DNA of 64,000 nt from Actinophytocola sp035995025 (lineage in GTDB: Bacteria; Actinomycetota; Actinomycetes; Mycobacteriales; Pseudonocardiaceae): the NCBI GenBank assembly GCA_035995025.1, contig DASYKY010000043.1:26386-90385 (forward strand), written 5' to 3'. Shown here piece by piece: positions 33,349 to 41,242 of this stretch (positions are counted from its first letter, which is position 1; each line of letters opens with the position of its first letter). The position numbers and the translations under genes were made by a program. The notes under the pieces were generated by a model that did no database searches, had not been told where the DNA came from, and saw nothing but the letters and a program-made list of their open reading frames with translations.

Positions 33349-34287
33349 TCAAGAATCCTCGCCGTTGGCCTGATCGAGCCGTCGCAGGATGACACCTTCG
33401 CGCAGCGCCCACGGGCAGATCTCGAGCTCCGGCCGGCCCAGCGCACGCATCGTCGCATGGGCCACCAGCGCGCCCGCCACCAGCTGGTGTGCGCGGCTCG
33501 GGCTGACCCCTTCCAGCTCCGCCAGGTCGGCCCGGGACATCCGCGAGATGAACGCGATGAGCTGGCGCAACCCGGCCTCGGTGAGCACCCGGCGCACCCG
33601 CGGCCCGGCCGACGACGGCGCCGAGCCGGTCAGCCGCGACAGCGACCGGAACGTCTTCGAGGTCGCCGCGACGCGGTCCGGTTCGCCCTGTTTGGCGATC
33701 TTCTTCGCGACCACCACCAGCTCGCCCTCGAGCCACTCGCGGGTCGCGTCGATCTCGTCGCGGCTCGGTGGATCTGCCGTGAACCGCTCCCGGGTGAGCC
33801 GGCCGGCGCCGAGCGGGTACGACCTGGCGTAGTCGGGCTCCTCGTCCACGCCCATCGCGAGCTCCAGCGAGCCACCGCCGATGTCGAGCACGAGCAGCTT
33901 GCCCGCCGACCACCCGTACCAGCGGCGCGCGGCGAGGAAGGTCAGCCGGGCCTCGTCGGTGCCGCTCAGCACCTGCAGGTCGACCCCGGTCTCGGCGTGC
34001 ACCCGGTCGAGCACCTCGGCGGCGTTGTGCGCGTCGCGGACCGCGGAGGTCGCGAACGCCATCAGGTCAGCGCAGCCGAGCTTCGCGGCCGATCGCTTCG
34101 CCTGCGCCACGGTGTGGACGAGGTCGTCGGCGCCCTCCTGCGAGAGCCGCCCGTCCGTGTCGATCCGCTCGGCGAGGCGCAGGACGGTCTTCTCCGAGCT
34201 GGCCGGCATCGGGTGCGCGCCGCGATGCGCATCCACGACGAGCAGGTGGACGGTGTTGGAACCGACGTCCAAGACCCCTAGGCGCAC
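33349..34287 (-). CDS. ppx: Exopolyphosphatase / GppA family phosphatase
   Basis: 312 residues of the ASKHA fold: VLDVGSNTVHLLVVDAHRG at the N-terminus, FATSAVRDAHNAAEVL, LSGTDEARLTFLAARRWYG, and the phosphate loop VLDIGGGSLELAMGVD. Length fits the short actinobacterial Ppx1 (Rv0496) rather than the 500-residue enterobacterial PPX. It removes phosphate from polyphosphate or pppGpp. It lies just downstream of regX3, a phosphate-sensing regulator, in the same direction with a 44-base gap, which suits a role in phosphate stress. GTG start, with TAACCT eight bases before it. Confidence 0.9.
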   Translation of the reverse strand: MRLGVLDVGSNTVHLLVVDAHRGAHPMPASSEKTVLRLAERIDTDGRLSQEGADDLVHTVAQAKRSAAKLGCADLMAFATSAVRDAHNAAEVLDRVHAETGVDLQVLSGTDEARLTFLAARRWYGWSAGKLLVLDIGGGSLELAMGVDEEPDYARSYPLGAGRLTRERFTADPPSRDEIDATREWLEGELVVVAKKIAKQGEPDRVAATSKTFRSLSRLTGSAPSSAGPRVRRVLTEAGLRQLIAFISRMSRADLAELEGVSPSRAHQLVAGALVAHATMRALGRPELEICPWALREGVILRRLDQANGEDS

Positions 34288-34331
34288 GGGGGGCTAGGTT
34301 ACCGGTAGGTCGCGAAACGGGAAGAACTTGT

Positions 34332-35018
34332 TCACGATTCGAACTTGTAGCCCAGGCCTCGCACGGTGACCAGGTGCCGCGGTGACGCCGGGTCGGGTTC
34401 GATCTTGGAGCGCAGACGCTTCACGTGCACGTCGAGGGTCTTGGTGTCGCCGACGTAGTCCGCTCCCCACACCCGGTCGATGAGCTGGCCGCGGGTGAGC
34501 ACCCGGCCGACGTTGCGCAGCAGGTACTCGAGCAGGTCGAACTCCTTGAGCGGCAAGGGGACCTCGCCGCCGTCGACGGTCACCACGTGCCGCTCGACGT
34601 CCATCCGCACCGGGCCCGCCGCGAGCGCCTGCGGCAGCAGCTCGCCGTCGCCGCTCTCGCCGCCGCGGCGCAGCACCGCGCGGACCCGCGCGATCAGCTC
34701 GCGAGCGGAGTACGGCTTTGTCACGTAGTCGTCGGCGCCGATCTCCAAGCCGACGACCTTGTCGATCTCGCTGTCCCGGGCGGTCACCATGATCACGGGG
34801 ACGGTGGAGCGCTGGCGCAGTGCCTTGCACACGTCGGTGCCGCTCATCCCGGGCAGCATCAGGTCGAGCAGGACGATGTCGGCACCATTGCGGTCGAACT
34901 CCTCGAGCGCCTGCTGGCCGGTGTTCGCGACCGCGGCCGTGAACCCCTCCTTGCGCAGCAGGAACGCGAGCGGGTCGGCGAAGGACTCCTCGTCCTCGAC
35001 GATGAGCACCCTGGTCAC
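34332..35018 (-). CDS. regX3: Response regulator RegX3 (OmpR/PhoB family)
   Basis: 228 residues. Receiver domain: VLIVEDEESFADPLAFLLRK, phospho-acceptor Asp in DIVLLDLMLPGMSG, conserved Lys in DYVTKPYSARELIAR. DNA-binding winged helix: LPLKEFDLLEYLLRN, RVWGADYVGDTKTLDVHVKR, GLGYKFES. Paired with SenX3 it responds to phosphate limitation in mycobacteria. GTG 35018 has GGAGGAAAG upstream and overlaps the senX3 stop by four bases. No MIRU-type repeat separates the two, unlike in M. tuberculosis. Confidence 0.95.
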   Translation of the reverse strand: MTRVLIVEDEESFADPLAFLLRKEGFTAAVANTGQQALEEFDRNGADIVLLDLMLPGMSGTDVCKALRQRSTVPVIMVTARDSEIDKVVGLEIGADDYVTKPYSARELIARVRAVLRRGGESGDGELLPQALAAGPVRMDVERHVVTVDGGEVPLPLKEFDLLEYLLRNVGRVLTRGQLIDRVWGADYVGDTKTLDVHVKRLRSKIEPDPASPRHLVTVRGLGYKFES

Positions 35019-36172
35019 GGCTTTCCTCCGTTGTTGTCGCCGTTGCTTCTGACACCGTTTCCGTTGGCGTGGGCGGGAATGCGGAGCGTGAACGTGGAGC
35101 CGGTGCCCGGCCGGCTCCAGAGCTTGACCTCGCCGCCGTGGTTGGCGGCGACGTGCTTGACGATCGCGAGCCCGAGGCCGGTGCCACCGGTGGCGCGCGA
35201 GCGGGCCTTGTCGAGCCGGTAGAACCGCTCGAAGACGCGCTGCTGCTCGTCCTCGGGGATGCCGATGCCGCGGTCGGTCACGGCGATCTCGACGAACCCG
35301 CCGACCTGCCTGCGGCTGATCGAGACGGGACTGCCGGGCGGAGAGTACGCGACCGCGTTCTCCAGCAGGTTCGCGAGCGCGGTGACCAGCAGCGTGCGGT
35401 CGCCCTCGACGAGCAGGCAGCTCTCCGGGTCGGTGGCGATGTCGATGCCGGTGGACTCCTGGGCGAGCTGGGAGCGGCTCAGCGCGTCGCGCACCACGGA
35501 GTCGACCTCGACGGCGTTCAGCTCGGGCAGCCGCTCCGCGCCCTGCAGGCGCGACAGCGCGATCAGCTCGGTGACGAGCGTGCCGAGGCGGGTGGCCTCG
35601 CGGAGGATCTTGCCGGTGAACCGGCGCACCGAGGTGGGGTCGTCTGCGGAGTCGAGCACGGCCTCGGCGAGCAGGGCCATCGCGCCGACCGGGGTCTTCA
35701 GCTCGTGGCTCACGTTGGCGACGAAGTCGCGGCGGGTGGCCTCGAGGCGGACGGCCTCGGACTCGTCGGCGGCGTCCACGGCCATGAAGCCGTCGCCCAG
35801 CGGGCGGATCTCGCCGCGCACGGCCTCCGGGCCGCGGCCGAAGTGGACGCCGTGGTGGGTCGGCGAGAGGTCGATCTCGACGGGCTCGCCGGTCTCCTTG
35901 ACCAGCTCGGCCGCCTTCTTCGTGTGGTCGTCCACCCGCCGGTTGCGCACCACGCCCAGCTCGACGGCGCGCGGGTTGTACTGCACGACGTCGCCGAACT
36001 CGTTGAGGATGACGATCGCGGTGCGCGAGGACTGCATGAGGCGCTGGATGAGGATCGAGACGCTCGGCCCGGCCGGGGCCTGCGTGGCCGGCCGGCGGCG
36101 GGCCCGGCCGGCCACGAAGCCCACGGCGAACCCGGCGAGCAGCGCCGGGACGATCCAGACCAAGTAGGCCAC
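35015..36172 (-). CDS. senX3: Sensor histidine kinase SenX3
   Basis: 385 residues. One or two N-terminal helices (LVWIVPALLAGFAVGFVAG), a PAS-like region (TAIVILNEFGDVVQYNPRA), the H-box VANVSHELKTPVGAMALLAE, the N-box LLENAVAYSPPGS, and G boxes DRGIGIPEDEQQRVFERFYR and GGTGLGLAIVKHVAANHGG. Starts with GTG at 36172. First gene of the senX3-regX3 pair; the likely promoter lies in the 107 bases upstream, which hold a TAAGCAGGTCAGG stretch. Expected to sense phosphate supply through the Pst/PhoU system, whose genes are not in this window. Confidence 0.95.
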   Translation of the reverse strand: MAYLVWIVPALLAGFAVGFVAGRARRRPATQAPAGPSVSILIQRLMQSSRTAIVILNEFGDVVQYNPRAVELGVVRNRRVDDHTKKAAELVKETGEPVEIDLSPTHHGVHFGRGPEAVRGEIRPLGDGFMAVDAADESEAVRLEATRRDFVANVSHELKTPVGAMALLAEAVLDSADDPTSVRRFTGKILREATRLGTLVTELIALSRLQGAERLPELNAVEVDSVVRDALSRSQLAQESTGIDIATDPESCLLVEGDRTLLVTALANLLENAVAYSPPGSPVSISRRQVGGFVEIAVTDRGIGIPEDEQQRVFERFYRLDKARSRATGGTGLGLAIVKHVAANHGGEVKLWSRPGTGSTFTLRIPAHANGNGVRSNGDNNGGKP

Positions 36173-36279
36173 GCACGAATCGTAAGCAGGTCAGGTGCGC
36201 TACAGACCAGTCCGGCGCGGCCCGGAGTGACGGTCGCGACATCTGTCGCGAAGTTGTTCTTGCCGCCGTCAACCCCCGT

Positions 36280-37203
36280 TCACCCGATCGTGTCCAATCG
36301 GGCGAGGTCGTCGTCCGACAGCCGCAGCGCGCCCGCGGCGACGTTCTCCGCGAGGTGCGCCGGGTCGCCGGTACCCGGGATGGCCAGCACGTTCGGGCCT
36401 TTGTGGAGAGTCCAGGCGAGGCGCACCTGCGCGGAGCTGACGCCGTGCTCGCGCGCGACCTGCTCGGCGGCCTCGGCGGCGGCCCGCTCCCGCCCTCCCG
36501 GCTCGCCCCCGCCGGGCGAGCCGCTGACGCTCCCGCCTGAGGCGATGGCGAAGAACGGGACGAAGGCCACGCCGTGCCTGGCGCACAGCTCGATGAGCGA
36601 GTCGTCCTCGCGCGCGGTGGTCAGCGAGAACTTGTTCTGCACGCACACGACCGGCGCGATCGACAGCGCCTCGGTGAGGTGCCCGGCGCCGACGTTGGAG
36701 ATGCCGAGGTGGCGGATCAGGCCCTCCTCGCGTAGCTCGGCGAGCGCGCCGAACCGGTCGGCGAGCGTGCCCTCGCCGCGCTCGAGCGCCGCACCCAGGC
36801 GCAGGTTCACGACGTCGAGGTGGTCGCGGCCGAGCTGGCGCAGGTTCTCCTCGACCTGGCCGCGCAGCTGCTCGGGCCGCGCGGTCGGCAGCCACTCGCC
36901 GTCCGGTCCGCGGCCGGGCCCGACCTTCGTGGTGATCACGAGGTCGTCCGGATACGGCGCGAGCGCGGTGTTGATCAGCTCGTTGGCCGAGCGCAGCGCG
37001 GAGAAGTAGAACGCGGCGGTGTCGATGTGGTTGACGCCGAGCTCGACCGCGCGGCGCAGCACGGCGAGCACCGTGTCGCGGTCGCTCGGTGAGCCGTCGG
37101 CCCTGGCCATGATGCGCATCGCCCCGTAGCCGAGCCGGTTGACGGTGCGGTCGCCGAGCCGCCAGGTCCCCGAGGCGGCGGCGGTGATCATGTCTGTGGT
37201 CAT
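36280..37203 (-). CDS. Aldo/keto reductase
   Basis: 307-residue TIM-barrel oxidoreductase. Tetrad positions: Asp in NHIDTAAFYFSALRSANELI, Tyr five residues later, and Lys in LVITTKVGPG. The position usually held by His reads HLDVVNLRLG, i.e. Asn, which is known from some actinobacterial AKRs. The C-terminus PNVLAIPGTGDPAHLAENV is the NADPH-binding signature. ATG 37203 has GGTGGAG three bases upstream. It diverges from the regulator gene at 37298, which may control it. Substrate unknown. Confidence 0.88.
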   Translation of the reverse strand: MTTDMITAAASGTWRLGDRTVNRLGYGAMRIMARADGSPSDRDTVLAVLRRAVELGVNHIDTAAFYFSALRSANELINTALAPYPDDLVITTKVGPGRGPDGEWLPTARPEQLRGQVEENLRQLGRDHLDVVNLRLGAALERGEGTLADRFGALAELREEGLIRHLGISNVGAGHLTEALSIAPVVCVQNKFSLTTAREDDSLIELCARHGVAFVPFFAIASGGSVSGSPGGGEPGGRERAAAEAAEQVAREHGVSSAQVRLAWTLHKGPNVLAIPGTGDPAHLAENVAAGALRLSDDDLARLDTIG

Positions 37204-37297
37204 GACTCCACCCTGTCGGCGGGCGGGAGGCGGCGCCAGGTCTGGCAACTTGCTGCCGATCCGCCCACGGCCCTGGCGGTGCGGGCAGACTCGGGGC

Positions 37298-37939
37298 ATG
37301 GAGACGGCCGAGGTCGCGATCGTGCACGACGAGGCGGAACTGTTCGCGCGGACCGGGCACCTGTTCGCCGCGGCCACCGAGATCTCGTGCGCGGCGCACG
37401 ACCTGAGCACGTGGCAGGCGGCGCACCCGGCATCGCAGCCACCACCCGAGCACCGGCCGGGCATGAAGGTGCGCAAGCTGTACCGCCCGGGCGTGCTGCT
37501 GAACCCGTCGAGCGCGCAGCACCTCGCGGCCCTGCGCGCGGCGGGCGCCGACATCCGGATCACCCAGGACGACATCAACGAGACGATCATCCTCGACCGC
37601 CGCGTGGTCATCCTGGCCGGCGACCTGTCCGCGGGCCGCCGTTCCTACACGGTGATCTCCCAGCCGGACACCGTCGCGGGCGTGGCGTCGCTGTTCGAGG
37701 CGGCGTGGCGCGGCTCGACGGCCCTGGCCACCTACGACGCGCAGCTGGCCGAGCTGCGGTCGCTGGCGCCGCGGGTGCTCGAGCTGCTTGCCGCCGGCGG
37801 CAAGGACGAGTCGGCGGCCCGCACCCTCGGGCTGGGGGTGCGGACCTACCGGCGGCGGGTCGCCGAGCTGATGGTGGCCCTGGGCGCCGAGTCCCGGTTC
37901 CAGGCGGGTGTGCGGGCCCGGGAGCTAGGCCTCGTGTGA
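37298..37939 (+). CDS. LuxR-type helix-turn-helix regulator
   Basis: 213 residues. The C-terminal 50 residues form a LuxR-like HTH (GGKDESAARTLGLGVRTYRR then RVAELMVALGAESRFQAGV). The N-terminal part carries a TrmB/PLD-like segment (LNPSSAQHLAALRAAGADIR, DRRVVILAGDLSAGRRSY) seen in many actinobacterial standalone regulators. No receiver domain. Divergent from the aldo/keto reductase gene, with 94 bases between starts; control of that gene is a reasonable guess. Its stop is followed within five bases by a MITE-like element. Confidence 0.82.
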   Translation: METAEVAIVHDEAELFARTGHLFAAATEISCAAHDLSTWQAAHPASQPPPEHRPGMKVRKLYRPGVLLNPSSAQHLAALRAAGADIRITQDDINETIILDRRVVILAGDLSAGRRSYTVISQPDTVAGVASLFEAAWRGSTALATYDAQLAELRSLAPRVLELLAAGGKDESAARTLGLGVRTYRRRVAELMVALGAESRFQAGVRARELGLV

Positions 37940-37944
37940 GCTAG

Positions 37945-38103
37945 GGCACGTCTGACGGATCTTCGGCCGCGCGATCCCGCCCAGACGGCCCCCGGCTGCG
38001 TTGTCGCAACGGCCGAGTACGACCCGGTACGAGGCCATCGCTCCGCCTTGCCAGGAACCGCCCGGATCACGAATCTCATCGACCAAGATCCGCCAGACGC
38101 GCC
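37945..38103. mobile_element. MITE-like element of 159 bp with CTAG target duplication
   Basis: Ends are inverted repeats: GGCACGTCTGACGGATCTT (37945-37963) against GGCGCGTCTGGCGGATCTT (reverse of 38085-38103), 17 of 19 matching. CTAG occurs on both outer sides (37941-37944 and 38104-38107), a YTAR-type duplication as made by IS5-family transposases. No transposase frame fits in 159 bp, so it must move in trans or be a deletion remnant. It sits between the convergent regulator and gpmA genes and supplies, with its CTAG, the TAG stop of gpmA. Confidence 0.8.
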
Positions 38104-38877
38104 CTAGCGGCCCTGGTTGGCGACCGCCGAGGCGGCCGCCTCGGCGGCCAGCGGGTCCAGGTACGTCCCGCCGGGCGTGACCGGCTGCAGGTCCTCGGTG
38201 AGGTCGTAGCGCAGCGGGATGCCCGTGGGAACGTTGAGCTGGGCGATCGCGTCGTCGGAGATGCGGTCCAGGTACTTCACCAGGGCCCGCAGCGAGTTCC
38301 CGTGCGCGGCGAGCAGCACCGTCCTGCCGGCCCGCAGGTCGGGCACGATCGCCGACTCCCAGTACGGCAGGAACCGCACCACCACGTCCTTCAGGCACTC
38401 GGACAGCACCCCCTGGGCGCCGGCCGCCACGTACCGCGGGTCCCGGTCCTGGCTGAACTCGCTGCCCGGCTCGATCGGCGGCGGGGGCGTGTCGTACGAG
38501 CGGCGCCAGAGCATGAACTGCTCCTCGCCGAACTCCTGCAACGTCTGCTTCTTGTTCTTGCCCTGCAGCGCGCCGTAGTGCCGCTCGTTGAGCCGCCAGT
38601 CCCGGCGCACGTCGATCCAGTGCCGGCCGGCGACGTCCAGCGCGATGTTGGCGGTCGCGATCGCACGGCGCAGCAGCGAGGTGTGCACGACGTCGGGGAG
38701 CAGGTCGTGCTCGACGAGGAGCTCGCCGCCGCGGCGGGCCTCGGTCTCGCCCTTCGCCGACAGGCCGACGTCGACCCAGCCGGTGAACAAGTTCTCCGCG
38801 TTCCACAAGCTCTCGCCGTGGCGGAGCAGAATCAGGGTCCCGATGGCGGAGCCGTTCGGGTGCATCGATCCAGCCAT
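38104..38877 (-). CDS. gpmA: 2,3-bisphosphoglycerate-dependent phosphoglycerate mutase
   Basis: 257 residues; interconverts 3- and 2-phosphoglycerate. Signature LILLRHGESLWNAENLFTGW, LLRRAIATANIAL, RRDWRLNERHYGALQGKNK and LLAAHGNSLRALVKYLD are all present, with both catalytic histidines. I use ATG 38877; an upstream ATG-like start at 38919 would add 14 residues. Position next to senX3-regX3 is the mycobacterial gpm1 order. The TAG stop lies in the CTAG that borders the MITE-like element. Confidence 0.95.
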   Translation of the reverse strand: MAGSMHPNGSAIGTLILLRHGESLWNAENLFTGWVDVGLSAKGETEARRGGELLVEHDLLPDVVHTSLLRRAIATANIALDVAGRHWIDVRRDWRLNERHYGALQGKNKKQTLQEFGEEQFMLWRRSYDTPPPPIEPGSEFSQDRDPRYVAAGAQGVLSECLKDVVVRFLPYWESAIVPDLRAGRTVLLAAHGNSLRALVKYLDRISDDAIAQLNVPTGIPLRYDLTEDLQPVTPGGTYLDPLAAEAAASAVANQGR

Positions 38878-39265
38878 ACCGGGAAGAGTGCCAGATGAGG
38901 TGGGGTTTTGGCCCACCACCCGTTCGAGGGATCACAGAGGCTCGTGACCACGTTTAGTTGACTTTTGTTTTTGCTTCTTGACCAAAAAGTTATGTACGGA
39001 GCGCAATTAACCCCACTCGGGGTAAGCAGTGGCCTTGTGTAACCGGCCGACTTCTGACAGGTTGACAGCGCCCGACCGGATCAGCTCCCACGCACTCCCT
39101 GATCCGAGAGGGCAGCAGTGCGGCTCGTCTCCCCTGCCGAGCCGCGCCCCGCCCGGAAACCCAAGGGTCCCCCGCCTCAGGGCTCCGACGCGGCGGGAAC
39201 CTACGCGGGGCGGCTCGAGATCGCGACTCCCCCCTCGCTCGAGCCGCCCCCGTCCCGCCCCTCTC
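38878..39265. other. Long intergenic region with an AT-rich block and hairpins
   Basis: Between gpmA and the YbjN gene lie 533 bases without a convincing gene. 38950-39010 is strikingly AT-rich for this genome (T and A runs) and includes a near-palindrome CTTCTTGACCAAAAAG; it probably holds the gpmA promoter. Small hairpins follow: ACCCC/GGGGT at 39010-39022, GGATCAG/CTGATCC near 39079-39106, and CGGCTCG/CGAGCCG near 39120-39143. A plus-strand TGTAAC-N16-GGTTGA element lies at 39038-39065. A 73-codon frame (39118-39339) shows no family and crosses a repeat, so it is not called. Confidence 0.6.
39207..39250. terminator. Strong 13-bp stem-loop with a C-rich loop
   Basis: Perfect arms GGGGCGGCTCGAG (39207-39219) and CTCGAGCCGCCCC (39238-39250) enclose an 18-base loop containing CCCCCC on the plus strand. 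There is no T-tract. It may stop transcription arriving from the YbjN gene, or be part of a structured RNA read from the plus strand; the C-run in the loop recalls but does not match the actinobacterial 6C RNA. Confidence 0.45.
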
Positions 39266-39365
39266 CCGCCTCCCCGGAATTCAAAGTGTTGGTTGCGTTC
39301 CGGCGCATGGTGGCGGTGGCGGGCGTTCTTGTGGCTTAGTGCCGTCACGGTCCCCTGAGGTTGCG
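39266..39365 (+). repeat. Family B element, copy B1
   Basis: 100 bases. The first 36 (CCGCCTCCCCGGAATTCA...GCGTTCC) match copy B2 at 62056 with one mismatch apart from the next base, and the last 38 or so (CTTGTGGCT...GTCACGGTCCCCTGAGG) match with two. The 22-24 bases between differ completely. The distal block contains the small palindrome CCGTCACGG. The element ends 45 bases from the YbjN stop codon and points toward it. Confidence 0.85.
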
Positions 39366-39410
39366 GTTTCGGAGGCGGTCGGCCATCTCCACGACGCCAT
39401 CCTGCGCCGT

Positions 39411-39911
39411 CTACTCCGTGTTTTGCGTCAGGTGTTCGAACGCCTTCAGGTTCGCGAGTGACTCGCCGCGCGACACCCGCCACGCGTACTCGCGCCGGAT
39501 CGACGTCGCGAAGCCGATCTCCAGCAGCGTGTTGAAGTCGCCGTCGGCCGCCTCGACGACCTGGCCGAGAAGCCGGTCGAGCTCGTCGGCGGTCACCGCG
39601 CCCAGGCTCACCCGGCCGACCAGGTAGATGTCCCCGACGTGGTCGATCGTGTAGTGCACGCCGTAGAGCTTCGCGTTGCGCTGCAACAGGAAGCGGTACA
39701 CCGCCTCGTGCGCCTCGTCCGGCCTGCGGCACACGAACGCCTCGACGACCATCGCGTGCTCGCCGACCTGCAGCCAGCAGTTCGTCTGCAGCTTCTTCGT
39801 CCCCGGCAGCGTCACGAAGTACCGGCCCGGCCCGGGGTGGTCGTAGGTCAGCTCGCGCTCGTCGAGTGCTCCCGCGATCACCGCGTCCAGGTCAACCGGC
39901 ACATTGCTCAC
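39411..39911 (-). CDS. YbjN-domain protein
   Basis: 166 residues with one YbjN/tir-chaperone-like domain (GRYFVTLPGTKKLQTNCWLQ, VVEAFVCRRPDEAHEAVYRF, YTIDHVGDIYLVGRVSLG). Such proteins often act as type III-chaperone-like or regulatory factors; the actinobacterial one (Rv0487) has no known role. GTG 39911 overlaps the mshA stop by four bases, so it is translated with mshA, suggesting a link to mycothiol synthesis that has not been explained. Confidence 0.85.
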   Translation of the reverse strand: MSNVPVDLDAVIAGALDERELTYDHPGPGRYFVTLPGTKKLQTNCWLQVGEHAMVVEAFVCRRPDEAHEAVYRFLLQRNAKLYGVHYTIDHVGDIYLVGRVSLGAVTADELDRLLGQVVEAADGDFNTLLEIGFATSIRREYAWRVSRGESLANLKAFEHLTQNTE

Positions 39912-41236
39912 ACCGCAACCCCCGTGTCGAGGACAGCGCGCCGGAACGCCCCGGCCGCCTCGACGTAGCCGGCCACCAGCTCGTCGGTCGTACGGTCCCA
40001 CGAGAAGTCGTTCGCGTGCACGACGGCGCCCGCGGCGAGGCGCTCGCGGTCGGCCCGGGACAGCGCCACCCTGGCCAGCGCGCCCGCCCACGCGGCGGGC
40101 TCGTGCCCGGGCACGAGCAAACCGGACGACCGGTCCGCGACGGCGACCGGCAGGCCGCCGACGGCTGCCGCGACGACCGGCGTGCCGCACGCCTGGGCCT
40201 CGAGCGCGACGAGGCCGAACGACTCGTTGTGACTGGGCACCGCGACGACGTCGGCCGCGCGGTACACGTCGACGAGCGCCGCGCCCTGCCGCGGCGGCAG
40301 GAACCGGACCACGTCGGTGATGCCGAGCTCGGCGGCCAGCTCGTGCAGCGCCGTCGGTGCCTCCAGGCCCGAGCCGGACGGGCCACCGGCCACCAGGACC
40401 GTCAGCTTCTCGCGCGGCACGGCGCCGCGGGCGAGCAGCTCGGCCGCGGCACGCAGCAGCACGTCGGGTGCCTTCAGCGGCTGGATGCGGCCGACGAACG
40501 CCAGCACCACGGCGTCGCGCCGGATGCCGAGCGCGGCGCGGGCGGCGAGCCGGTCGCCGGGGCGGAACAGGTCGAGGTCGACGCCCGGGGCCACGGTGTT
40601 GACCTTCTCCGGCTCGGCGTCGTACAGGTCGACGAGCTGGCGGGCCTCGACCGCGGTGTTGGCGACCATCTGGTCGGCCTGGTCGACGACCTGCTGCTCG
40701 CCGATCACGCGGGTGCGCGGCTCGGGGGTGTCGCCGGCGGCCAGCGCGAGGTTCTTGACCTTGGCCAGCGTGTGCGCGGAGAACACCAGCGGCACGCCCC
40801 AGCGGTCCCGCGCGAGCCAGCCGACCTGGCCGGACAGCCAGTAGTGCGAGTGCACGAGGTCGTAGTAGCCGGGCTCGTGGCGGGCCTCGGCGCGCAGCAC
40901 GCCCGCGGTGAACGCGCACAGCTGGGCAGGCAGCTCGTCCTTGCCGAGCCCCTCGAACGGGCCGGCGTGCACGTGCCGGACCAGCACGCCCGGCGCGAGC
41001 TCGGCGACCGGCGGCAGGTCCGAGGAGGTGGCCCGGGTGAACACCTCGACGGCGATGCCGCGGCGGGCCATCCGGGTGGCGGTCTGCGTGATGTAGACGT
41101 TCATGCCGCCCGCGTCGCCGGTGCCCGGCTGCTCGAGCGGCGAGGTGTGCACCGAGAGCACCGCCACCCGGCGAGGCGGCCGGTGGAGCCGGACAACTGC
41201 ACCGTCATTGGTACTGCTGGCTTCCCGCACATCCAC
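39908..41236 (-). CDS. mshA: D-inositol-3-phosphate glycosyltransferase MshA
   Basis: 442 residues, GT4 family. It joins UDP-GlcNAc to 1L-myo-inositol 1-phosphate, the first step of mycothiol. Motifs: HTSPLEQPGTGDAGGMNVYI at the N-terminus, LVHSHYWLSGQVGWLARD, FVGRIQPLKAPDVLLRAA, and the EX7E region SHNESFGLVALEAQACGTPV. The start is either GTG 41236 or GTG 41230. It lies six bases after the alpha/beta hydrolase stop on the same strand. Rv0486 is the counterpart. Confidence 0.96.
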   Translation of the reverse strand: MDVREASSTNDGAVVRLHRPPRRVAVLSVHTSPLEQPGTGDAGGMNVYITQTATRMARRGIAVEVFTRATSSDLPPVAELAPGVLVRHVHAGPFEGLGKDELPAQLCAFTAGVLRAEARHEPGYYDLVHSHYWLSGQVGWLARDRWGVPLVFSAHTLAKVKNLALAAGDTPEPRTRVIGEQQVVDQADQMVANTAVEARQLVDLYDAEPEKVNTVAPGVDLDLFRPGDRLAARAALGIRRDAVVLAFVGRIQPLKAPDVLLRAAAELLARGAVPREKLTVLVAGGPSGSGLEAPTALHELAAELGITDVVRFLPPRQGAALVDVYRAADVVAVPSHNESFGLVALEAQACGTPVVAAAVGGLPVAVADRSSGLLVPGHEPAAWAGALARVALSRADRERLAAGAVVHANDFSWDRTTDELVAGYVEAAGAFRRAVLDTGVAV

Positions 41237-41242
41237 TCCCGA

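Noticed and set aside
39207..39250. Actinobacterial 6C RNA
   Set aside because: Only one loop has a run of six C; the known RNA needs two adjacent stems with such loops and lies by other genes.
39118..39339. 73-codon gene before the family B element
   Set aside because: It has a weak start context, low-complexity Pro/Arg content, and its end runs through the repeat; the matching frame in copy B2 is broken by an indel.
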